DNA from: CAYYGL01 sp964471235
Lineage (GTDB): Bacteria; Calditrichota; Calditrichia; RBG-13-44-9; J075
Length of the DNA: 46,674 bases
NCBI GenBank assembly: GCA_964471235.1
Contig: CAYYGL010000009.1
Location: 1 to 46,674, forward strand
Direction: 5' to 3'
Made by a program: the position numbers and the translations under genes. The notes beneath the pieces are model-generated. The model had not been told where the DNA came from and searched no databases. It saw nothing but the letters and a program-made list of their open reading frames with translations. Positions 8,482 through 15,660 of this stretch are shown piece by piece; positions within the stretch are counted from its first letter, which is position 1, and the number at the start of each line of letters is the position of its first letter.

Positions 8482-8716
8482 TCATCGGATCCGGTTATTC
8501 TCTTTTGGCAAAAATTTTTCCGGATGAGCAGCCATGCTTCTGAACATCTCGACTTCTTCATATCCTTCTGATAAGGGTTGCCAGATTGATTTTTTGTAAC
8601 TATTTAGCTATATGCCCGTTGGGTACTGCCGTTTCCGATAGCCCTCCGCACGTAAAAACTTCCCTGGCAAGTTCATAAGCCAACCGATACCCGTTCAGCT
8701 CCCTGAAATCTCCCAT
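8482..8716 (-). pseudogene. Four-helix-bundle (S23/avd-like) protein remnant
   Basis: Two pieces of one family are joined with the middle missing. Reading from ATG 8716, the product starts MGDFRELNGYRLAYELAREV, the typical N-terminus of the 23S-rRNA-intervening-sequence/avd-like four-helix-bundle proteins. It runs into a stop at 8600-8602 after 38 residues. In another frame (8595-8482) lies YEEVEMFRSMAAHPEKFLPK, which matches the usual C-terminus (Y-E-E-V-x-K-M, then HPEKFLP). Helices 2 and 3 are gone, and the junction is the MITE end relic. Both ends match the family as I remember it; no database search was possible. Confidence 0.6.
8596..8641. mobile_element. Relic of the MITE terminus
   Basis: GTAACTATTTAGCTATATGC with the following CCGTT matches the outer end of the two larger copies (13166 and 18402 ends) at nearly every base. 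A weaker match continues to about 8641. The rest of the element is absent. It sits exactly between the two halves of the four-helix-bundle pseudogene. Confidence 0.55.
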
Positions 8717-8769
8717 AAATCACCCAATTTCCTTCTCATCAATTAACTCTGCTGCTACCTGCCACTCCC

Positions 8770-9786
8770 CTACTCCCTAATTTTCAACCCTGCCAGTCGC
8801 TCTAATTCATGCTTCACAATGGTATTCAACGCTGCTTCGCCTTCTTCCTGACTTTTGTATATCATGCGGTGATTGAGCACATCAAACGCCAGGTGTTTCA
8901 GATCGTCTTCAATTACATAGCCGCGACCATTCAGCAGGGCAAAGGCGCGCAGGCAGCGCAGGAAAATGATGCCGCCCCGGGTGGAGGCGCCCAGGCGAAT
9001 GTGGGGGTCGGTTCGGGTCGCGCGCACAATGTTGTTGACAGCCTTTAGAATTTCCGGATGCACATGCACCTTCTCCGCTGCTTCCCGCAGGAGGATAATA
9101 TCCTCATATTGAATTACCGGATGGATGGTCTCCGGAATTTTATTGATCTGCAGGTAATCCCGGTAAATCTCCAATTCTTTCTCCTCGGAGACATATCCAA
9201 AGCTGATTTTCATAAAGAAGCGGTCTAATTGGGCCGCGGGCAAAGGATAGGTGCCCTCAAACTCGATGGGATTCTGGGTGGCGATCACAAAAAAGAAGTC
9301 GTCCAGGGGATAAGTCTGCTCCCCGACGGTGATTTGATTCTCCGCCATACATTCCAGTAATGCCGACTGCACTTTGGGCGAAGCGCGGTTGATCTCGTCT
9401 GCCAGCACGATGTTGGCAAACAGCGGACCCGGTTTAAAGATGAAATCCTTGTTGCGATCGTCAAAAATAAAGGTGCCGATTAAATCCATGGGCAGCAAAT
9501 CCGGGGTGAACTGAATCCGTTTGAACACCACATGGCTGTCGCTGTTGTTTTTATCCCGGGTATGATGTCCCTCGATAGAAAATGCCAGCGCTTTTGCCAT
9601 AAAGGTTTTCCCCTGACCGGGTAAATCTTCTAACAAAATGTGCCCGCCGGCAGTTAACGATGTCAGCACTTTTTTTATCTCGGTATCTTTTCCCCGGATA
9701 ATCTTCTCGATGTTATCCACCAACATGGCGGCTTTTTGATGACAAACTTCCACTTGATCTGCCTGAATGGTTAGCACTTCGTTCAT
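8770..9786 (-). CDS. MoxR-family AAA+ ATPase
   Basis: A 338-residue AAA+ ATPase of the MoxR group, cytoplasmic chaperone-like ATPases that act on partner (often DUF58 or VWA) proteins. Walker A is in DLPGQGKTFMAKAL (GQGKT at 57-61), Walker B in IVLADEINR (Asp129-Glu130), sensor 1 in FFVIATQNP (about 164-172), and the LPAAQLDRFFMK block follows. The ADEINRASPKVQSALLE segment is diagnostic of MoxR. GGGAG lies five bases before the ATG. It belongs functionally with the transglutaminase (10096-13131) and DUF58 (13421-14815) genes upstream on the same strand, but a 309-base low-complexity spacer separates it from the former. Confidence 0.93.
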   Translation of the reverse strand: MNEVLTIQADQVEVCHQKAAMLVDNIEKIIRGKDTEIKKVLTSLTAGGHILLEDLPGQGKTFMAKALAFSIEGHHTRDKNNSDSHVVFKRIQFTPDLLPMDLIGTFIFDDRNKDFIFKPGPLFANIVLADEINRASPKVQSALLECMAENQITVGEQTYPLDDFFFVIATQNPIEFEGTYPLPAAQLDRFFMKISFGYVSEEKELEIYRDYLQINKIPETIHPVIQYEDIILLREAAEKVHVHPEILKAVNNIVRATRTDPHIRLGASTRGGIIFLRCLRAFALLNGRGYVIEDDLKHLAFDVLNHRMIYKSQEEGEAALNTIVKHELERLAGLKIRE

Positions 9787-10095
9787 TGTATCTCCCTGTT
9801 TTGACTCGGTCTCTCAATTTTAGGTGATTCGGGTACCGAAAAATAAGGTATGGGGATATTGAATGAATGGTAACGAACGACGAGTAACGAGTGAAATGTG
9901 ATGCGTAAAACGTGCGAACACCCGGTTTCCCTCCATCAGTTCACCCCATTTCACCCGTCATCATTTTTTTATCGCCACTCTTACTCACACGGACCTCTCT
10001 CCGTTCCCACTGCTACCCTTTTACTTCCCCTCTTCATCCATTCATCTTTCATCTTTAATCTTTCATATTTAATCTTTAATCTTACCCCTTCCTTC
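9787..10095. other. Low-complexity intergenic spacer
   Basis: These 309 bases between moxR and the transglutaminase gene contain no supported gene. They hold ACGAGTAACGAG-type and CATCTTTAATCTTT-type simple repeats (the latter at 10042-10084). The 69-codon open frame here is made of that simple sequence and is rejected. Confidence 0.6.
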
Positions 10096-13000
10096 TCACC
10101 CTCTTAACAAAAACTGCAACGTGCGGCGGAAATTTAAAAACTTTTTCACCACATCCCAGCGGGAATATTCCCCCAGCACTTTTTCCTTAAACTGATTTAA
10201 AAAGGTGTTCACCATCTGCTCATCTTCTTTCCGAAACTCCAGCGGTGCGTATTTTTCCTGCAAATAGATATTCATAAAGCGTGTCATCTGGGTGCCGAAC
10301 CTTGGGTCTACCCGGGAGTGAGCAAATTCCAACGGCGTTTCCGTGCGCCGGGAGTAACCCAGCTGATTCAGGAGCATCAGGGTATAGCGATAGACCCAGT
10401 ACAGGCGTTGTTTACCCCGTGCCGTCTGGATTCGGATTCCGTAATACCAGTACAGCAGGGTTGCCAGCAGCAGCAATCCAACCAGAAGCAAACCGATCAA
10501 CAATCCCACAAAACGCAGGAAGCGGGTAAAAAATGGTGTTTCCTGCACATGCAGGGTTATCTCATCCACCGGGATGATTGTCGGGAAGCTGTTTTTGAAC
10601 CAGGCAGCAAAGGATTCGGTCGCCAGGTAGGGGCGAAGTTTCTTCAGGGATTGATGCCCGGATTTTGCCGTAATTAGCATGGAGTCCCCCGACATAAACC
10701 GGGAGAGCGGTTCCTCATGGTCTTTTACCCGAATCACCGGCTTGTTCGGTTTTAGATGCAAGGGGCCGATTTTGCGCACATCCACCGTAAATTCCTTGCC
10801 CCGATAAACAATCTTCCGCGGTAATACGGTCACTGTGGTGGAATCTTCAATCGATTGAATCCGCCCATCCACTACAAACACCACACCGGGCTCTTCCTTT
10901 TGTTCTTCATAAACGATGATGGCTTCATCGACCGGCACCTGCTTCGGGAAATGGTGCACGAACCATTTCATAAACGGTTGATTGCCGGAGAACTCGGGAA
11001 TTTTCTCCAGGGCATAATTAAACGAGTATGCCGAGACGACCATATTATCCCGCATTTCTACCCCGGCAAGCGGCTGCGCCTGCCCCTCGATGGTGACTTT
11101 TCCATCCCGGGGGCGAATGATAAAATTTTGCGCCTGATCAGCCGGGATGTCATACGCTTTGGTGCGGTAGCGAAATTTGTAAGGGGAGACCACCAGCCCG
11201 GTGGTGTCGGAGTTAAATCCCTGCACATTGCCCAGCACGGCAAAAATGGGTTCCCGGGCGTATTGGGGCGGAGTGCCGTCCGGTTTGGGCGGGCGTACCG
11301 GTTCGGTGTCATCAGTGGGCGTGGTGTCAAAATCAATCCACCCATAGCTGGGGAAATAGACCTCCACCCAGGCATGTCCCTGGTCGGCATACACCCAGTA
11401 CCAGCCGGTGTTCTTGTTGCTGCGGTCGAAAATCGCATATCCCACTGCCATCCGGGTAGGAATTCCGGCAGCCCGCAGCAGTAGAGTAGTGGCGCCGGCA
11501 AAGTAGGTGCAGTATCCTTTATGATTCTCAAATAAAAAATAATGCATAAAGGTTTGCCCCGGCTTTTTGGGGGAACCGGGTTTCAAGGTGTATGTGAACC
11601 GGGGTTTCCCGGTTGATTCGTCATTGCTTAAAAAATAATCCACAATCGCTTCCACTTTATCATAAGGCGTCTTTTTACCGGCGGTAATCCGCCGGGAGAG
11701 ATTGATGAGCATCGTATCGGTGGTGTCTATCTGGGTATAATAGGATAAAAATGTGGAATCCAGTCCCGCATAACTCTCATCTTTCCGCAATTCCCGGGCA
11801 CGCAGTTCCCGAAAGGCTGCCAATTCCGGGTGGGTGGTGCTATACATAAACGGCGGCAAATTCCAGATAGAGACCAGCGAAGAGCATTGATAGGCGGTAT
11901 GAAAGGTCTTGCGGTCTTCCGGCGGCACTGGCAGCTTCTGGTAGGAATAACCGGTATTGGGCGCTACATAGGCATCCGGGGAGAGGGTTTGCACATAAAC
12001 TGTGGATGCAATGTTCCGCCGGTTTTTATACACCGCGGTGCTGCGTTTGATAACCGTATCCTCCACCGAAAAACCGATGGGAATATCCCGCGGTTTCGGA
12101 GAAAAAAGGTCGTTGGGGATGGCAGACGGCGGGTAGGGGTCTAAGACAAATTTTTCCCCTTTCGGTTCATAACGATTTAGCACAAAGCGGCGAAAGTGCA
12201 CCGGCAGGGGAATCCGTTTGCCGTCCCGGGTGGGAAAAAAGTTATCGATATACGTGCAAAAGACGGTTTCATCGGAGAGTTTGACTTCCGGCAGTAGCTG
12301 GGCGTAGTCATTCAGGTCAAATTCCGGTTGATTGGTTTTCTGGTTGTAGGTTTTCTTGAGAAAATTGGCGGAATGCACCCGGGCATCGGCAAGACGTTTT
12401 TCTAAAGCGCCGGGGAAACCAAACAGCATCACATAAATTATGGGAGAAAACAGGACCAGGATTAGCAAGAGGGTAACGGTAACGGTACGCCGCAGGAGAA
12501 AGGACAGTTTGGGGGGATGGGCAGTATCGAACCGACGAAAGAGTTCCGAGATAAAAATAATGTAAACGCTGTAGAATAACACCGGGGCGAACATCAGAAA
12601 CAGCGCTATAAAAGTGCGGTGGAGGATGGTTCGGACGCCAAAGAACCAATCACTTAACCCACCCACCAGTTGCGCACTGACAAGCGTTTCCAAACTGAAG
12701 TAATCCTGCACCAGCATGGAAACGGTGAACAGAAACAGCAGCAGCGCCATCACCCAGGGGAAATAGGACCAGCGGGCAAAACCGTATCCCACCAGCCAGG
12801 CGACTAAAAATACCGAGCCGTATCCCAGGAATGCCATGGCGTTGTAAAAGACGTCGAATTCTCCACCAGCCAGGCTGTTCACCAGCTTATAGCCGCCCCC
12901 AAACGCAGCAAGTAACATCAGAAAAGAGATGGAGAAGCGGATGTTATAGGAATACAGGAAGAATGCCAGCGTCATACCGATGGTAAACAGGGTAAGCGCC

Positions 13001-13131
13001 ATCTTCACATTGATGTGAAATTCGTCGGCTGCCACGGTGGATAACCCCCAGGTGTAGGCAACCATCAATATGGTGGGAATTAACTTGAAGATGGCATTGG
13101 TCAAAACAAACGCTGCACTTTTATGTTTCAT
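10096..13131 (-). CDS. TgpA-like membrane transglutaminase
   Basis: A 1011-residue inner-membrane protein. The first ~260 residues carry about six hydrophobic segments. A large extracytoplasmic region follows with a transglutaminase core: Cys in HKGYCTYFAG (about 541), His in DQGHAWVEVYF (about 586) and Asp in GWIDFDTTP (about 601) form the catalytic triad. A further transmembrane helix lies near residues 885-910 (VGLLIGLLLVGLLLLATLLY), with a cytoplasmic DUF4129-like tail containing TPLEFAH. Compared with the usual ~650-700 residues of TgpA it is long, with an additional region between the core and the last helix. With MoxR and DUF58 it forms a recurrent envelope-associated trio. The substrate is unknown. 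Confidence 0.88.
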   Translation of the reverse strand: MKHKSAAFVLTNAIFKLIPTILMVAYTWGLSTVAADEFHINVKMALTLFTIGMTLAFFLYSYNIRFSISFLMLLAAFGGGYKLVNSLAGGEFDVFYNAMAFLGYGSVFLVAWLVGYGFARWSYFPWVMALLLFLFTVSMLVQDYFSLETLVSAQLVGGLSDWFFGVRTILHRTFIALFLMFAPVLFYSVYIIFISELFRRFDTAHPPKLSFLLRRTVTVTLLLILVLFSPIIYVMLFGFPGALEKRLADARVHSANFLKKTYNQKTNQPEFDLNDYAQLLPEVKLSDETVFCTYIDNFFPTRDGKRIPLPVHFRRFVLNRYEPKGEKFVLDPYPPSAIPNDLFSPKPRDIPIGFSVEDTVIKRSTAVYKNRRNIASTVYVQTLSPDAYVAPNTGYSYQKLPVPPEDRKTFHTAYQCSSLVSIWNLPPFMYSTTHPELAAFRELRARELRKDESYAGLDSTFLSYYTQIDTTDTMLINLSRRITAGKKTPYDKVEAIVDYFLSNDESTGKPRFTYTLKPGSPKKPGQTFMHYFLFENHKGYCTYFAGATTLLLRAAGIPTRMAVGYAIFDRSNKNTGWYWVYADQGHAWVEVYFPSYGWIDFDTTPTDDTEPVRPPKPDGTPPQYAREPIFAVLGNVQGFNSDTTGLVVSPYKFRYRTKAYDIPADQAQNFIIRPRDGKVTIEGQAQPLAGVEMRDNMVVSAYSFNYALEKIPEFSGNQPFMKWFVHHFPKQVPVDEAIIVYEEQKEEPGVVFVVDGRIQSIEDSTTVTVLPRKIVYRGKEFTVDVRKIGPLHLKPNKPVIRVKDHEEPLSRFMSGDSMLITAKSGHQSLKKLRPYLATESFAAWFKNSFPTIIPVDEITLHVQETPFFTRFLRFVGLLIGLLLVGLLLLATLLYWYYGIRIQTARGKQRLYWVYRYTLMLLNQLGYSRRTETPLEFAHSRVDPRFGTQMTRFMNIYLQEKYAPLEFRKEDEQMVNTFLNQFKEKVLGEYSRWDVVKKFLNFRRTLQFLLRG

Positions 13132-13165
13132 TCCATTACCATTTGGTTTTGAATGTTAATTTTTA

Positions 13166-13402
13166 TTAACTATTCAGCTATATGCCTGTTTGTGTTATTC
13201 CGGCTTCCGACTCTCAACTTTAGCTGACCGGCATTTTTCAGCGTATTCTCGTAAGAATCTCAAAAGAACCTCACCCTTCCCCACCCCAACCCGTTTTTTG
13301 GGGCGGGAGGGGTTGGGTGAGGTGAAAAAACAACCACTGAACCATGACTAAGAACGAATGAAATATAAAACATCAAATTTGTAGGTATAGCTGAATAGTT
13401 AC
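13166..13402. mobile_element. MITE-like element, copy 1
   Basis: A 237-base non-coding element lying between the DUF58 and transglutaminase genes. Its ends are imperfect inverted repeats (TAACTATTCAGCTATA at the left; TATAGCTGAATAGTTA at the right). It contains a GC-rich palindrome (13269-13322) whose arms begin CCTCACCC and end GGGTGAGG. Aligned against the inverted copy at 18164-18402, about nine bases in ten agree. No clear target duplication flanks this copy, which suggests it is the older insertion. Confidence 0.75.
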
Positions 13403-13420
13403 ATTTTCACGTTTTACCCT

Positions 13421-14815
13421 TTACACCTCAATCAACACATGTTGAAACGGAGCCAATAGTTTTATCAACTCTGTTTCATTGCGTCGGATGAACCGGGTGG
13501 TGCCCCTTGCCTTCCTTTCCCGGCGTGCCGCCTCCAGCGGCTCCAGAATATCCACCAAAAACACTTGCTTTATCAACGACGGTTTTCGGGATTTGTTCAA
13601 GATTTCCGAAATTCGGTAAAAGCACAAGCTGAAACCGGAGAGGCGGCCATTCAATACGCTACCGAACTGTTCCACCGGGGCTAAAGAGGAAAACACCAGT
13701 AAATTCGACCCTCCCCGCAATTTCGAAAAATTCTCCCGCACATACTGTTCGATGGGATACCGATTCTGCCATTGGGCGGAACTAATATAATATAAAATCT
13801 GCTGGTATTCATCCAACTGGTAATGATGCTCCACTGTTTGATCCGGGATAAACTGTACGGTGAACCCCTGCTCGAGAATACTGTCCACAATCTGACGGAG
13901 TTTTTCTTTATAAATATTAAGCAGGTGGGTTTTCAATGCCAGGGACATTTCCCCGGGTGAGGCATCATAAAAACTTGCCAGCACATTGATATGGGACACA
14001 TAGGGAAAACTGCGGTCCGGGATGCGCACCGTTAATTCCCGGTTGCGGGCATAGTTTTTCCAGATGATGCGCCGAATGTCATCGCCCGGTGCATATTTCT
14101 TGTAGTCGATTAACTCCCCTTTGGCAAGCTTATGCTGTACCACTTTCAGCACCGGCTCCTCGGATTTGTCCAGATGCACTTCCACCGGCTCACTCCGGAT
14201 AACCGGCGGCTCGGTAAACATGCCGATGTGTTTGGCATCCCGGTAAGGAAAAGCGAAAAAGTGGAAAACATCCTCGAATTGGAGTAATACGTATTTGATT
14301 TGATAATCCCGAACGTTGGGCAGCCATAAGGGTTTTAGTATCCGCATCCCCACCCGTTTCCCACGCTCACGGTAACTATCGGTCAGCAGTAGTTCTTCCG
14401 TTTCAGTGAAATCATCAAAGATAATTTTTACCCGCAGGAATCCCAGGAACGGCTTGTGAATCCCATTGACCCGAAGGTCCACATCCACCCAGCCCGCCAC
14501 CGGGCTGACCTCTCTAAAAATAATGCGGATGACCTCATCCCGCTCCAGTTCGTCACTGCTAATCACATGGTGGCGAAACCAAAACGTAATGTAAGGGGGC
14601 ACTGTCGTGATGACACTGATCAATAATGCTACCGAACAGACACCGAGGGCAATGATGCTTAACAGAATTTGAATCCGGGCGCTGTCCCCGGGGAGGGATG
14701 CGTAGTGATTGAACCAGTAAAAGGAGAGACCGACAATCAAAATCAGAAACCAGAAATTACGCTTCAGGAAAAAGAAGTTCCGCCAATAGCGGATGTGCCG
14801 GGTGGATAGTTTCAT
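13421..14815 (-). CDS. DUF58 domain-containing protein
   Basis: A 464-residue protein with two N-terminal membrane helices (about 14-32 and 43-75). A cytoplasmic region includes the DUF58 signature PGDDIRRIIWKNYARNREL near residue 240, followed by a VWA-like fold. DUF58 proteins are the usual partners of MoxR ATPases and of TgpA-like transglutaminases, and both occur downstream here. The canonical tight DUF58-transglutaminase junction is interrupted by the 237-base MITE. The translation start has only a weak ribosome-binding site. It is the first gene of the block on this strand after an 845-base gap. Confidence 0.88.
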   Translation of the reverse strand: MKLSTRHIRYWRNFFFLKRNFWFLILIVGLSFYWFNHYASLPGDSARIQILLSIIALGVCSVALLISVITTVPPYITFWFRHHVISSDELERDEVIRIIFREVSPVAGWVDVDLRVNGIHKPFLGFLRVKIIFDDFTETEELLLTDSYRERGKRVGMRILKPLWLPNVRDYQIKYVLLQFEDVFHFFAFPYRDAKHIGMFTEPPVIRSEPVEVHLDKSEEPVLKVVQHKLAKGELIDYKKYAPGDDIRRIIWKNYARNRELTVRIPDRSFPYVSHINVLASFYDASPGEMSLALKTHLLNIYKEKLRQIVDSILEQGFTVQFIPDQTVEHHYQLDEYQQILYYISSAQWQNRYPIEQYVRENFSKLRGGSNLLVFSSLAPVEQFGSVLNGRLSGFSLCFYRISEILNKSRKPSLIKQVFLVDILEPLEAARRERKARGTTRFIRRNETELIKLLAPFQHVLIEV

Positions 14816-14874
14816 AATTATTCGCTTATTTGGGTATTCGGATATTGGAATATTCGGTCATCGGGGTTTTCCGG

Positions 14875-14961
14875 TTAAATGATGAGTGGAACGAGGTACG
14901 TGTTGCCCCATAGGGGCAGGCTGTATTCCGTGGTGTCCGTTCCGTTGAGGATGTGGAACAT
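14875..14961 (-). other. Short open frame of unknown status
   Basis: A 28-codon frame, beginning MFHILNGTDT and ending YLVPLII, lies 60 bases upstream of the DUF58 start on the same strand. It contains a small GCCCC-ATA-GGGGC palindrome (14905-14917). It has no clear ribosome-binding site and could equally be a repeat fragment. Not enough can be seen to call it a gene. Confidence 0.2.
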
Positions 14962-15348
14962 TTTTTGACAGACCACGCATTACATAACATGAACAGCTCC
15001 TCCCCTATTCATCCCTCTTTTGCCCATCTCCTTTTCTACCCCTTTACTTCTCTCCGATTCAAGAAAATGATTAGATGCTAAATATAATACGATTGTTCCC
15101 GAATGCACGGGGAAAATTTACTGAAAGGGGTCATTAAACGGTTGGCATGACTGAACGAAATTCTCCGGGATGGCTATAGGAGTCAGATGAAGCAGCATGA
15201 GCACCAATTGAGCGTCTGCTAAATAAAATCTGCTCGACACGCCCATCCCCCAAACGGAAAGAAGACAAGTAGGAACTACTCACATTGTTTAGCTGCCGGA
15301 GTAACGGCATCCAGGGGTTTGCTTAACCGCAGCGAACGCAACGTTTCG

Positions 15349-15408
15349 ATTGGGAGTGACATTGTCATTGGCAAATATGGCTCCGTTGGAGACGGGATCA
15401 CATTGGGA
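15349..15408 (+). pseudogene. Possible hexapeptide-repeat (left-handed beta-helix) fragment
   Basis: One plus-strand frame reads IGSDIVIGKYGSVGDGITLG, four turns of the [IVL]-G-x4 hexapeptide pattern of acyltransferases, then a stop. Upstream in frame there is another stop at about 15220 and no convincing continuation. If not chance, it is a degraded acyltransferase fragment. Confidence 0.25.
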
Positions 15409-15660
15409 TGAATGAAACGGGCTAACATTGGTTCGGTATGAGAAAAATAGAACGCGGATGAATCCGGATGCCCCGGATTTTCGCAGATTCTTTTAATATG
15501 ATGCCCCATCATCCGTATAAATCAACGTTATCGGTTTCATCCGAGCGCTATTTCAAGTTCCGTCGAAATCAGGTTAAATATCATCTTAAATGCGACTTGA
15601 CGAGCCAGCGAACCAAAAACAGTCAAGGTGCAATTCAACTATTGAAAAATGGGATTCAAA

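Larger units (their letters stand above)
8432..8769. other. Intergenic region with gene relic and element relic
   Basis: These 338 bases between the TPR-like gene and moxR hold a GCAGTG-type simple repeat (8457-8482), both ends of a dead four-helix-bundle gene (8482-8716) and a relic of the MITE terminus (8596-8641). No intact gene was found. Confidence 0.7.
14816..15660. other. Long intergenic region without an intact gene
   Basis: These 845 bases lie between the permease end and the DUF58 start, both on the minus strand. They contain a 28-codon open frame (14875-14961, minus), a possible hexapeptide-repeat relic (15349-15408, plus) and a GCGGATGAATCCGGATG-type intergenic repeat near 15450-15500. 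A 78-codon minus-strand frame (15276-15512) resembles nothing known and runs antisense to the hexapeptide-like stretch. The DUF58 promoter should be in here, but no convincing -35/-10 pair was found. Confidence 0.6.

Noticed and set aside
15075..15090. Shared ATAATACGATT near 15078 and 17970 as a regulatory site
   Set aside because: An 11-base match among several kilobases of intergenic sequence is expected by chance, and positions relative to genes differ.
15276..15512. 78-codon minus-strand open frame in the 845-base gap
   Set aside because: It has no ribosome-binding site and no recognisable motif, and the opposite strand carries the hexapeptide-like signal.
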